Source: Terriglobales bacterium (GTDB lineage: Bacteria; Acidobacteriota; Terriglobia; Terriglobales; Acidobacteriaceae). From it: a stretch of 64,000 bases of DNA. The stretch's first letter is position 1. Each line of letters starts with the position of its first letter. The stretch is from contig JAICSO010000003.1 of NCBI GenBank assembly GCA_025936825.1, positions 310,001 to 374,000 of the forward strand, given 5' to 3'. The notes below the pieces were generated by a model. The model was not told the origin of the DNA, made no database searches, and saw only the letters and a list, made by a program, of their open reading frames with translations. Below are positions 17,579 through 25,913 of this stretch, in pieces. Position numbers and translations under genes: made by a program.

Positions 17579-17799
17579 CTAGATGCTGTGCCGGGCCCCG
17601 CTGCTATGCTCCTCGCGGCGCGCATCCATGGAAATCACACGGTTCAACGGTGGACCGCGATTTCTGCAGAGGTCGCAGCATTGCCACTGCATGAAACGCC
17701 GCTCAGAAACACTCGCGCGCACACAAGTGAATCTCTTCCATACGGCATACCGCGCGCAGCGCTGGTGTCGCATTGCCTGGTGCGACGCCACCGTGCAAA

Positions 17800-17815
17800 T
17801 GTGATCACGATCACA
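17800..17815. promoter_or_regulatory. CRP/FNR-type box TGTGATCACGATCACA
   Basis: Perfect TGTGA-N6-TCACA dyad with flanks AA/TT, which matches the CRP consensus. Its centre is 60 bases from the centre of the second box at 17860-17875, close to six helical turns. The regulator (a CRP/FNR family protein) is not in the window. Confidence 0.6.
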
Positions 17816-17859
17816 ATTCTGCACCGAGTATTCGTCGTGCCCTAAAACTATTTCTCAAC

Positions 17860-17875
17860 TGTGATTAGAATCACA
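17860..17875. promoter_or_regulatory. CRP/FNR-type box TGTGATTAGAATCACA
   Basis: Second perfect TGTGA-N6-TCACA dyad, extended by C/G on each side. It lies about 110 bases upstream of the TTGACA block and 200 bases upstream of the receptor 2 start, a position compatible with activation through looping or with a promoter nearer than the TTGACA block. Confidence 0.6.
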
Positions 17876-17976
17876 GTATGCCTGTAAGTTGTTAGCTGTA
17901 CCGACATAAGACGACGAATCGGAGCGGTCATTGTGCAGCCAATTAAAGTAGCAGTAACTAACATAATCGTTTTGGC

Positions 17977-18007
17977 TTGACAACGTATGCGTGCCAATCC
18001 CAAGCTT
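17977..18007 (+). promoter_or_regulatory. Conserved promoter-like block of receptor 2 gene
   Basis: TTGACAACGTA with AAGCTT 25 bases after the first T, and a downstream GCGAACTCACAACTT, as before receptor 1 (12546). Conservation in non-coding DNA between the two modules argues for function; whether it is a promoter, an operator or a leader element is not known. Confidence 0.5.
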
Positions 18008-18075
18008 GGACTCGCGAACTCACAACTTGCTTGTGCATTGTTGTGTGTCTAACGCAATCCCAATCGGAGAATGCT

Positions 18076-21000
18076 ATGAAGCTTTCATCCAACTACTCCG
18101 GGTTTCGAAGGCTGGGATCGCGAAGCATTTTTAAATTCCTCGCGTTCACAGCTTTTCTCTTCATCTTTGCTTCCGTGCTCGCATTTGCGCAGGAAGCTAC
18201 CGTGGTTGGAACGGTCACCGATCAAACCGGCGCCGCTCTACCGAATGTAACCATCACTCTTACAAACACTGATACTGGTATCGTCAGCACGATTAAATCC
18301 AATGATGCCGGCGAGTACGTGTTGCCGAACTTGCATATCGGCAAATACATAGCGACGGCCGAAGGACAAGGATTCACCGTCACGGAGAAGACTGGGTTGG
18401 TTCTCGCGGTTGGTGACCGCCTTCGTGTTGACTTCTCCATGAAGGTCGGGGCTGCGACAGAGCACGTCACGGTCGAAGCCAATGCGATCGCTGTGCAAGC
18501 CGACTCCGGTGAGGTCAGCAGCATGATCACCGGCGGACAGATTAGTCAGTTGGCCGCCAACGGCCGCAGCGTCTTCGCACTCGAAGCCCTTACGCCCGGC
18601 GCGTCTAGCGTGCAGGCGGACTTCATGGTTCCTACCTCCGCTGGCAGCGACTTCAACGTGAGCTTTAATGGTCAGCGCCTTTCTCATAACCTCTGGGTGA
18701 TTGATGGAGGCGAAGCTGCCGATCGTGGGGGTGGCGGCGGTTCCGATGTAGCACCCTCGATGGAATCCATTGCGGAATTCCGCGCCTTGACTTCGAACTA
18801 CAGTGCGGAGTACGGAACTTCTTCAGCCGGCACCATCACCATGGCTATGAAGTCCGGCACGCGGAAGCTGCATGCGTCAGCGTTCTACAACGGACGCAAT
18901 GATGCCTTTGATGCACGAAACTATTTCAACCCAGCCCCCAACAAAGTAGCCGCCTTGCGGCTCAACATTTGGGGATTCAATGTAGGTGGCCCGGTGTCTT
19001 TCCATCCGAGCACCGCAAACGTGAAAACGTTCTTTTTCTACAACATGGACTGGCGCCGTTACATCCGCGGCGGACTGTTCAACGTGAACGTGCCTTCAGC
19101 CTCCATGTATCCCGATGCCAGCGGCAACGTCGTATTGCCAGCCAAGGATCCCAACGGCAAGACCATCCAGTTGGCAGTGCCTCAAGACATTGGGACGTTC
19201 GCTCCTGGCTGTACCACACTCACCGCGGGAGGATCGTTCCCCACTAACAGTTCAGGTCAAACCTACATTCCGGCCTGCGCCGTCAATGCGAATGCAGCTG
19301 CGCTCCTGGCTGCGGGAATCTTCCCCAAAGCGACCAGCGGCTTCAGCTTCATCGGAGGCGCAAATCAACCTACGACTGCCAGGGAAGAGATTGTCCGTCT
19401 TGACCACACCTTTACCGATAAGTTTTCTGTGTTTGGCCACCTGATCCTGGATCACGCCATACAAACTTACGGAACCTCGATGTGGAGTGGCGACAATATG
19501 CCGAGTATTGGCAATACCTTCGGCAATCCCTCCTACCACTACGTGGTTCATGCCACATATATGATCCGCCCGAATCTGCTGAATGAATTTGCGTTCAACA
19601 GCAACGGGAACCGCATTCACATTCTGCCCGTTGGTGTGTACACGGCGTCCGGATTCAATTTCAACCGCATCTTTGGCGGCACGAACGACTTGAATCGCGT
19701 TCCGGCCATCAATCTCTCCAAGCAAATGAACGACAACTACGATGCAAACTGGATTCCCTGGAACAACACCGCGGATGATTATCAGTTCCGCGATGATCTG
19801 TCCTGGGTAAAGGGATCACATCAGTTTAAATTCGGATTCAGCTGGGCACTCTACAAGAAGGTCCAGGACTACTTTGCCAGAACACAGGGACAGTTTACCT
19901 TCGACGCATCTGCCACTACGCCGTCAAGCTGCGTTGCGAGCGCAACCGTGACCTGCGGCTTTGATTATGCCGACTTCATCCTCGGCGCGGCGCAGGGTTA
20001 TGGCGAGAACGGCTACAAGGGCACAGGCCACTGGAATGCCGTTAATCCGGCAGGCTACATCCAGGACAACTGGCGCGTGAATAACCGTCTGACCCTCAAC
20101 CTCGGACTCCGTTGGGATGGCATGCCACACACCTATGAAGCCAATGGTGCAATGGCGAACTTTTATCCCAACCTGTACGATCCCGCCAAGGCTGCCGTGT
20201 TCGTTGCTGGCACCAATGGTGGACAGATCGCCAGCAACAGTCCGGGACTCGGACCGAGCCCGCTTTCCGCTCTGCAGGGATACCAGCTATACCTCAATGG
20301 AGTCGGTATCGACGGCAAGAACGGAGTACCCAAGGGACTGGCGAAAGCCAATTGGTGGGATTTCGGACCGCGTTTGGGGTTCGCTTATGACTTGCGGGGC
20401 GATGGCAAGACGATTGTCCGCGGCGGCTTCGGCATCATGTACGAGCGGGTTCAAGGCAACGACATGTACAATGGCGCCACAAATCCGCCCTACGGATACA
20501 GCCTGAACACCAATAACGTTCTGCTTTCCAACCCACACACCACCTGGCAGGGCGGGGCTATCACGGTTCCGATCGTGCCCGCTGATGTAACCGGAATCAA
20601 CCAGTACTATCCCACGCCGCGTGTGTCCCAATATAGCGCGGGCGTGCAACAACAAGTTGGCCGGAAGGTTGTCTTGTCGGCATCCTATGTCGGCAGCGTG
20701 GCTCGACACCTCAGCTACTGGCAGGAACTCAATCGGCCAGATCCAAGTCAACTTGCCAGCTTGACCAGCACCACGAATCACGTAGGTACCGACGGCGTAA
20801 GTCACTTTAACGAGCTGGTGCCTTACACGGGATTCCACCAGTTGAGACAGGCCTTCAACGGTGCCAACTCGCATTACAACTCGCTGCAGATGGAGTTACG
20901 TGGACAAATTACGCGCGACTTACAGCTGCAAGCAGCTTACACGCTCGCCCGTTCTATTGACCCTGCTAACGGTAGCACGGGTAATGGCTTCGATCTGAAC

Positions 21001-21639
21001 TCAGTAACCAATCCGTACAGCGGTTGGCAATACGACGTGGGACCGTCAGCTTATGACCGCACCCACGTTGCCTTCGTCAACTTCATGTACGACATGCCGT
21101 TCCTGAAGAACAGCTCGAACCGCGCCTTCAAAACCGTGTTGGGCGGATGGTCGCTGTCGGGTATTGTCAGCATGGTGAGCGGTATTCCTTACAACGTGAC
21201 CGTGAGCAGCAACAACGTTGCCAGCCTCTTCGCCGGAGGCGTCGGCAACCGGCCCGACAAGGTAGGAGCCATTACCTACCCGAAGTCGAAGGTCCTAAAC
21301 AGTGCCGGGACTCAGGTGACCGGGATTCAATGGGTCGATGTCTCGGCGTTTGCTGCACCAGCTGCAGGACAGTGGGGCAATCTGCCCTTCGACGCGCTGC
21401 GGGGACCGGGTCGGCACAATTGGAACCTGTCGCTGTTCAAGAAATTCGTGTTCAGCGAGTCTCGCGGATCGGCTTTCGAGTTCCGCGCAGATGCGTTCAA
21501 TGTCTGGAACCACACGCAATTCGGTGGCGCCGGACAGAACGGTGGCTTCCATACGGGCTTCGATGGCGGTCAGGCAGGCCAGATTACCTCCGCCGCTGAC
21601 GCTCGAACCTTCCAACTGGGAGGCAAGCTGATCTTCTAG
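18076..21639 (+). CDS. Oar-like TonB-dependent outer membrane receptor 2
   Basis: Paralogue of receptor 1 (1187 aa). It has a signal peptide (to about VLAFAQ), carboxypeptidase-regulatory domain (VTDQTGAALPNVTITLTN), plug (WVIDGGEAADRGGGG) and barrel ending LGGKLIF. Long stretches align with receptor 1, for example MWSGDNMPSIGNTFGNPSY and NGNRIHILPVG. The ATG at 18076 is preceded by GGAGAATGCT, nearly identical to the receptor 1 leader; the frame upstream through TTGACA is not coding. The upstream spacer carries two CRP-type boxes, so catabolite-like control is plausible. The substrate is unknown. Confidence 0.92.
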   Translation: MKLSSNYSGFRRLGSRSIFKFLAFTAFLFIFASVLAFAQEATVVGTVTDQTGAALPNVTITLTNTDTGIVSTIKSNDAGEYVLPNLHIGKYIATAEGQGFTVTEKTGLVLAVGDRLRVDFSMKVGAATEHVTVEANAIAVQADSGEVSSMITGGQISQLAANGRSVFALEALTPGASSVQADFMVPTSAGSDFNVSFNGQRLSHNLWVIDGGEAADRGGGGGSDVAPSMESIAEFRALTSNYSAEYGTSSAGTITMAMKSGTRKLHASAFYNGRNDAFDARNYFNPAPNKVAALRLNIWGFNVGGPVSFHPSTANVKTFFFYNMDWRRYIRGGLFNVNVPSASMYPDASGNVVLPAKDPNGKTIQLAVPQDIGTFAPGCTTLTAGGSFPTNSSGQTYIPACAVNANAAALLAAGIFPKATSGFSFIGGANQPTTAREEIVRLDHTFTDKFSVFGHLILDHAIQTYGTSMWSGDNMPSIGNTFGNPSYHYVVHATYMIRPNLLNEFAFNSNGNRIHILPVGVYTASGFNFNRIFGGTNDLNRVPAINLSKQMNDNYDANWIPWNNTADDYQFRDDLSWVKGSHQFKFGFSWALYKKVQDYFARTQGQFTFDASATTPSSCVASATVTCGFDYADFILGAAQGYGENGYKGTGHWNAVNPAGYIQDNWRVNNRLTLNLGLRWDGMPHTYEANGAMANFYPNLYDPAKAAVFVAGTNGGQIASNSPGLGPSPLSALQGYQLYLNGVGIDGKNGVPKGLAKANWWDFGPRLGFAYDLRGDGKTIVRGGFGIMYERVQGNDMYNGATNPPYGYSLNTNNVLLSNPHTTWQGGAITVPIVPADVTGINQYYPTPRVSQYSAGVQQQVGRKVVLSASYVGSVARHLSYWQELNRPDPSQLASLTSTTNHVGTDGVSHFNELVPYTGFHQLRQAFNGANSHYNSLQMELRGQITRDLQLQAAYTLARSIDPANGSTGNGFDLNSVTNPYSGWQYDVGPSAYDRTHVAFVNFMYDMPFLKNSSNRAFKTVLGGWSLSGIVSMVSGIPYNVTVSSNNVASLFAGGVGNRPDKVGAITYPKSKVLNSAGTQVTGIQWVDVSAFAAPAAGQWGNLPFDALRGPGRHNWNLSLFKKFVFSESRGSAFEFRADAFNVWNHTQFGGAGQNGGFHTGFDGGQAGQITSAADARTFQLGGKLIF

Positions 21640-21662
21640 TCTTGCCTCTAATTTGTAACCTC

Positions 21663-21694
21663 GCCCCGTTCAGCCGAAGCTGGTTGAACGGGGC
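21663..21694 (+). terminator. Hairpin terminator after receptor 2
   Basis: A 10-bp stem GCCCCGTTCA / TGAACGGGGC with a 12-base loop, followed by ATTTGTTTAG, a weak T-run. It starts 24 bases after the receptor stop, in the same place as the terminator of receptor 1. Confidence 0.8.
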
Positions 21695-21709
21695 ATTTGT
21701 TTAGAAGAC

Positions 21710-21744
21710 AGCTTCTAGCTTAGCTCTTAGCTTCAGCCTGGCTT
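21710..21744. repeat. Heptamer array (AGCTTCT / AGCTCTT)
   Basis: Degenerate array of about five units (AGCTTCT, AGCTT, AGCTCTT, AGCTTC, AGCCTGG) between the receptor 2 terminator and the TPR gene. The word is close to that of the gcvH-gcvPA spacer. Confidence 0.5.
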
Positions 21745-21780
21745 CCCGCTGGCTGAATTCCGCTATCATCAAGACGTGTG

Positions 21781-22953
21781 ATGTCCCGTTTCGAAATGTT
21801 TCGTCGGATTTCTGTCGGATTGAGTATCTGCGCTGCGATTTGTTTTCTCGCGCCATTTGCCTGCAGCCCTGCAGCAGCGCAAGCTGCTTCTCCGGACACC
21901 GCTATCGTGCTCGAGCAGCAAGGACGGTTCGCCGAAGCTGCCGACGCGTGGCGCTCTGTTATCAAAGGGAACCCCCGCGATTCTGTCGCACTGGCAAGCC
22001 TCGGTCTTGACCTTGCGCGACAGCAGCAGTATGCGGAAGCCGTTGAGGCCTATCGTAAGGCTGCCGCCATCAACCCCAAGCTCCCTGGCCTGCAACTCAA
22101 TCTCGGCATCGCCGAATTCAAGCGCGGACGTTTCTCCGCTGCTATTACTCCTCTAAAGGTGGCCGTCGCTCAAGGAACCAACGTTGCTCAGGCGCAAATG
22201 CTCCTTGGCATGGCGTACTACGGAGCCTCTCGATTCGCTGACGCCGTAAAAGTGCTCAAGCCGCTCTCTGACTCCGACCCGCAGAACGCCGAGTTGCGCA
22301 ACGTTTTGGCCCAGAGCTGCCTCGCCATAAAGGACAACAAGTGCGCGCTTGATGAATTCCGGGCGCTCCTGCAACTCAATCCTGACTCCGCAGCCGTTCA
22401 CATCTTGCTCGGCGAAGCTCTCGACGCAAACCACAAGACAGACGAGGCCATCAAAGAATTTGAAGCCGCGGCTCAGCTCGATCCGAAACAGCCGGACATT
22501 CACTTCGGGCTTGGATACCTTAGCTGGGAGTTACAGAAGTTCGACGATGCGGCGCGCGAGTTTGAAGCAGAGCTCGCTCTCAACCCAACTCACGCGCAAG
22601 CGCTCGCTTATTTGGGTGACGTTGAACTCGAACGCGGGAATCTCGATCGCGCAGAATCGCTGCTGAACCAGGCGATTCAGTCCTCCAAGAAATTGCGCAT
22701 CGTGTATCTCGATCTCAGCAAGATCTACATGCAGCGCAACAAGCGTGCAGAAGAGATCGATGCCCTGAAACACGCGATTGCTCTCGATCCAACCCAGCCC
22801 GATGCTCATTACCGATTGGCGCGCGCTTATCAGGCGATAGGCAAGCAGGCCGAAGCCCGTGCTGAATTTGCTAAGAGCAAGGAGCTTCGTCCCAAGCCGC
22901 AGGAATCGCCGCTGGCGAAGCCCGCGACGCCGGAGCAGGAGTTACCACAATAA
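21781..22953 (+). CDS. Secreted TPR protein, paired with receptor 2
   Basis: Protein of 390 aa, a signal peptide (hydrophobic stretch to PAAAQA) followed almost entirely by TPRs: about nine to ten repeats from ALDTAIVLEQQGRFAEAADAW-like first helix pair to YRLARAYQAIGKQAEARAEFAKSKELRP. The C-terminus is Pro/Ala/Gln-rich. It is probably periplasmic or surface-exposed. It follows receptor 2 just as the TPR gene at 16211 follows receptor 1, but lacks the beta domain of that protein. ATG 21781 is used; a GTG directly upstream (21778) is equally possible. Confidence 0.87.
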   Translation: MSRFEMFRRISVGLSICAAICFLAPFACSPAAAQAASPDTAIVLEQQGRFAEAADAWRSVIKGNPRDSVALASLGLDLARQQQYAEAVEAYRKAAAINPKLPGLQLNLGIAEFKRGRFSAAITPLKVAVAQGTNVAQAQMLLGMAYYGASRFADAVKVLKPLSDSDPQNAELRNVLAQSCLAIKDNKCALDEFRALLQLNPDSAAVHILLGEALDANHKTDEAIKEFEAAAQLDPKQPDIHFGLGYLSWELQKFDDAAREFEAELALNPTHAQALAYLGDVELERGNLDRAESLLNQAIQSSKKLRIVYLDLSKIYMQRNKRAEEIDALKHAIALDPTQPDAHYRLARAYQAIGKQAEARAEFAKSKELRPKPQESPLAKPATPEQELPQ

Positions 22954-22985
22954 CAATGTTGGAGAGTTTACGAAGCAAGAAATGG

Positions 22986-23059
22986 CGCGCCCGGAGAGAT
23001 TCGAACTCCCGACCTACAGCTCCGGAGGCTGCCGCTCTATCCAGCTGAGCTACGGGCGC
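22986..23059 (-). tRNA. tRNA-Arg (anticodon CCG)
   Basis: Full cloverleaf on the minus strand: acceptor GCGCCCG/CGGGCGC, D stem GCTC/GAGC with loop AGCTGGATA, anticodon stem GCAGC/GCTGT with loop CTCCGGA (anticodon CCG), variable loop AGGTC, and T arm GGGAG-TTCGAAT-CTCTC. The discriminator G is followed by an encoded CCA (22983-22985). It reads CGG codons. Confidence 0.96.
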
Positions 23060-23174
23060 GTATTCACAGTTTACATCGAGCCCCGCGGAAGCGCAGAAAT
23101 CCCTCGGATGCTCTCTCGAAGAGTTGGAAAGCGCAACAAAAGAAAGTTGTGCGCCCGATATTTTTTAGCGAGTG

Positions 23175-23471
23175 CTAACGACGGCCCCGATCGCGGCCAC
23201 CACCGCCGCCGCTTCCTGCACGCTCGGCCTTCGGACGCGCCTCGTTTACATTGACTGTCCGACCGCCGAATTGGCTGCCATTCAATCCGGCAATCGCCTT
23301 TTCGCCTTCTTCTGCGTTGGTCATCTCTACGAAACCAAAGCCACGCGAACGCCCGGTCTCACGATCCGTCAGAATGCTCACGCGATCCACCTGCCCGTAC
23401 GTCTCGAACAGCTGGCGCAGCTCATCTTCGGTTGTGTTGAAGCTGAGATTGCCAACAAAAATGTTCTTCAC
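23175..23471 (-). CDS. RRM-type RNA-binding protein
   Basis: Single RNA recognition motif protein of 98 aa. RNP2 is IFVGNL at residues 4-9 and RNP1 is RSRGFGFVEM at about 43-52; the C-terminus is a Gly/Arg tail (GGGGGRDRGRR), as in cyanobacterial-type Rbp proteins, which bind RNA under cold or other stress. The start is GTG 23471, with AAGGGG upstream. It is a single-gene unit next to tRNA-Arg. Confidence 0.95.
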   Translation of the reverse strand: MKNIFVGNLSFNTTEDELRQLFETYGQVDRVSILTDRETGRSRGFGFVEMTNAEEGEKAIAGLNGSQFGGRTVNVNEARPKAERAGSGGGGGRDRGRR

Positions 23472-23635
23472 AGTTGCCCCTTCTTTCTGTCCGCGAACCG
23501 GCGAAAACGTCCAGCAAACAGAAAGCTGCTCGACCAGGGTTCGCTAAGGCGCCGGAAGTATAGCAAATCCCAGGCAAAATGGATCAAATTATTGATATAA
23601 ATCCGCCAAACCGATTCTGCGTCCGGGTGGGGAAC

Positions 23636-23848
23636 TCAGCACTTCTCCACCTTCCAGTACCCATCCGGGTGATATCCAATCTCCAAGAGGCGGTTCTTGG
23701 GATCATGGCGCTTGCCGCAGCTAGGGCAGGAGAAATACCGGCTCCAGGATGTTCCTCGCCGGTCATAGTCTTGGGAGACCGCGAACGTGGTCCCGCAGCT
23801 GCAAGGAACCAGGTACATTTTGAAGCTCGCCTTGGGCTTGTCGGCCAA
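23636..23848 (-). CDS. Small zinc-ribbon protein
   Basis: Seventy-residue protein with C16xC18 and C41xxC44 (PCSCG and CPSCG), a typical zinc-ribbon arrangement, and a final Cys at the C-terminus (WKVEKC). The start TTG 23848 has AAAGG about five bases upstream; an internal ATG at residue 11 is an alternative. Function is unknown. It stands between the RRM gene and the divergent moaD-moaE fusion. Confidence 0.65.
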   Translation of the reverse strand: MADKPKASFKMYLVPCSCGTTFAVSQDYDRRGTSWSRYFSCPSCGKRHDPKNRLLEIGYHPDGYWKVEKC

Positions 23849-23943
23849 TCCAACCTTTCTAATCCTCTATATTAGAAGGTACTTTGGCGATGATGTGACG
23901 GGAAACACATCCGGCTCACGCTAAACTGTAGGAACCATTCTCC

Positions 23944-24663
23944 ATGCAGGTGCGCGTTCTACTTTTCGGTGTTTTGAAGGACTTAACTGGGCGCAGCTCG
24001 GACGTCATCAACCTGCCCGACCAGGCCACCGCTGGCGACGTCCTGGACCATTACGGACGCACGTTTGCCGATAAAAAGGGCATTCTGACCTCCATCGCCA
24101 TCTCGGTGAACCAGGAATACGCAGCCACCGACTGCCTGCTGCACCCCGGAGACGAGGTTGCCCTTCTACCGCCAGTCAGCGGGGGCACCGGCGATCAGCC
24201 TTATGTCCAGCTCATCCACGACCGTATCGTCCCGCACGACATTGTTCCCACGCTGGAGCGCCCGGAAGACGGCGCTATCGTGATCTTCGACGGCATTGTC
24301 CGCAATAACAGCCGGGGCCGGCACACCCTCTACCTTGAATACGAAGCTTACGAGGAGATGGCACTGGCCAAGCTTCGTGAGCTGGCCTTCGAGGCCACCC
24401 AGCGCTTTTCCATTCGCAATGTTGGCCTCGTACACAGGCTCGGCCATATCGAGATCGGCGAAAGCAGTGTTCTGATTGCAGTCTTTTCAGCCCATCGCGC
24501 TGCCGCCTTCGACGCCTGCCGCTGGCTGATTGACACCCTCAAGCGCACCGTCCCCATCTGGAAAAAAGAGTTCTTTGAGGATGGCGCCGTCTGGGCTGAC
24601 GGCGAGCCCTTTCCGGAGCAGATTGCCGCAGGCACAAATCGCGGGAGTCCCGCATCCAAGTGA
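23944..24663 (+). CDS. Molybdopterin synthase, MoaD-MoaE fusion (MoaX-like)
   Basis: Both subunits of molybdopterin synthase are in one chain of 239 aa. Residues 1-81 are MoaD-like (ubiquitin fold), ending in LPPVSGG, where Gly81 would have to be a free C-terminus to carry the thiocarboxylate. A MoaE domain follows (YVQLIHDRIVPHDIV ... FDGIVRNNSRGR ... HRLGHIEIGESS ... IWKKEFFEDG) with the conserved Lys residues. In the fused MoaX of Mycobacterium tuberculosis the chain is cleaved after the Gly pair; the same is inferred here. The stop overlaps the next gene (GTGA at 24660). Confidence 0.93.
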   Translation: MQVRVLLFGVLKDLTGRSSDVINLPDQATAGDVLDHYGRTFADKKGILTSIAISVNQEYAATDCLLHPGDEVALLPPVSGGTGDQPYVQLIHDRIVPHDIVPTLERPEDGAIVIFDGIVRNNSRGRHTLYLEYEAYEEMALAKLRELAFEATQRFSIRNVGLVHRLGHIEIGESSVLIAVFSAHRAAAFDACRWLIDTLKRTVPIWKKEFFEDGAVWADGEPFPEQIAAGTNRGSPASK

Positions 24664-25652
24664 ATAGCTCTCGCATGCAAACCCTATTCGCGCTGCTTGT
24701 GCTGGCATCCGTCTGCCAGGCCCAGACCTCGTCGGTCCCGCGTCCGCCCTGGTCCGGCAGCAAGCCTTCCGCAGCGAAATCGCACCCCTCCGATTCCGAT
24801 CAGGATCAGAACACCACCTTCCGTGTGAACGTGAAGCTGGTGAATGTCTTCGTCACGGTGACGGATCCTCGCGGTGCGCCCGTTGGAAACCTGCTCAAAG
24901 ACAATTTCCAGATCCTCGAAGACGGCAATCCGCAGAAGATTTCCATTTTTGCCAAGGAATCCGCGCTCCCACTCTCGATTGCTCTTGAGATTGATACCAG
25001 CCTGAGCACGCGCAGAGATTTGCCACTTGAACTGAACTCCGCGCGCCGTTTCGCCAACGCGATCTTGCGCCCTCAGGACGCCATGGCCATCTACGGTATC
25101 AGCGAAGTCGTAGATCCGGTTGTCGGATTCACTTCGGACATGAAGACGATCGATCGCGGAATCGATCATATGCACATGGGATCGGCAACTGCCCTGTACG
25201 ACGCAATCTATGTAGGTTCTCAGGACCTGGAACCACGCCAAGGCAGAAAAGTGATGGTGGTGATCACCGACGGAGGCGACACTGTCAGCCGTACCAATTA
25301 CCAGGAAGCCTTGCGCGCGGCGCAGATTTCCGAAGCTGTGGTTTACAGCATCATCGTCGTACCGGTCGAGGCCAGCGCCGGTCGCGATACCGGCGGCGAG
25401 CATGCGCTGATGCAATTGTCCGAGGACACCGGCGGCAAGTATTTTTACGCCACCACCTTGCCTCAACTTGATGAAGCGTTTCGCACCATCAGCGACGAGT
25501 TGCGGACGCAATATTTGTTGGCGTATTACCCGGCCCAGCGCTTGGCAGATTCCGATTACCGGCACATTGATGTGAAGTTAACCGGTGTTCCGGAGAGCGC
25601 TCAATATCGCACGCGTCATCGCACTGGCTATTACACGTCGAAGTCGCATTAG
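24660..25652 (+). CDS. VWFA domain secreted protein, acidobacterial type
   Basis: Protein of 330 aa with a signal peptide (MQTLFALLVLASVCQAQ), a Pro/Ser linker and a von Willebrand factor A domain of the acidobacterial type (TIGR03436). Before the domain comes a beta stretch (FRVNVKLVNVFVTVTDPRGAPVGNLLKDNFQILEDG) typical of the family. The MIDAS motif is IDTSLST and the last strands read RTQYLLAYYP. GTG 24660 overlaps the moaD-moaE stop; ATG 24675 at the signal peptide is an equal choice. The role is unknown; the family is frequent in Acidobacteriota and supports that assignment. Confidence 0.9.
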   Translation: MNSSRMQTLFALLVLASVCQAQTSSVPRPPWSGSKPSAAKSHPSDSDQDQNTTFRVNVKLVNVFVTVTDPRGAPVGNLLKDNFQILEDGNPQKISIFAKESALPLSIALEIDTSLSTRRDLPLELNSARRFANAILRPQDAMAIYGISEVVDPVVGFTSDMKTIDRGIDHMHMGSATALYDAIYVGSQDLEPRQGRKVMVVITDGGDTVSRTNYQEALRAAQISEAVVYSIIVVPVEASAGRDTGGEHALMQLSEDTGGKYFYATTLPQLDEAFRTISDELRTQYLLAYYPAQRLADSDYRHIDVKLTGVPESAQYRTRHRTGYYTSKSH

Positions 25653-25724
25653 GGCTGTTTGCAATTTGTTGTCAGCACAGTAACAATTGTCAGACCGAAC
25701 TATTTTCAAAGGTTTTTTTGGGGA

Positions 25725-25840
25725 GGCAGCACAGTTCAACGGCAGCCGGGACCCGTCGCGGGGCGAAAGACTACAGTCCACGATGTAAGCCGTGGGTGCA
25801 AAGGGCAACGGCTACCCTGAAGGGCGGCAATTCAGTTTCT
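25725..25840 (+). ncRNA. Possible structured RNA leader of receptor 3
   Basis: The spacer before receptor 3 holds several close hairpins: CCCGTCGCGGG, an enclosing GGAC...GTCC pair, CCACG-ATGTAAGC-CGTGG, and AGGG...CCCT around CAACGGCTA, with a GCGAAAG turn. The packing of stems in about 115 bases directly upstream of a transport gene suggests a riboswitch-like leader. It does not match any riboswitch consensus I can recall (cobalamin, c-di-GMP, SAM, TPP and fluoride were considered), so the call is tentative. Confidence 0.35.
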
Positions 25841-25913
25841 CTCACCGTCGACTTCAACGTCCAAAATGACTTTTGAAAATAGTTCTAATCACATCTCACT
25901 AGAAAGTGCGCCC

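Larger units (their letters stand above)
17258..18075. other. Long non-coding spacer upstream of receptor 2
   Basis: An 818-base stretch without a convincing gene. Two overlapping open frames of 73 and 85 codons at 17583-17845 have no ribosome binding site and no recognisable protein. What it holds is a row of dyads (listed separately at 17491-17578, 17800-17815 and 17860-17875) and the promoter-like block at 17977. It looks like an extended regulatory region; a small RNA in 17258-17790 cannot be excluded. Confidence 0.6.

Noticed and set aside
17583-17845. Two overlapping small frames (73 and 85 codons) upstream of receptor 2
   Set aside because: No ribosome binding site, no domain, and part of the region is occupied by CRP-type dyads; kept as non-coding.
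22859-23254. 131-codon frame through tRNA-Arg
   Set aside because: It crosses a complete tRNA gene and the end of a TPR gene in another frame.
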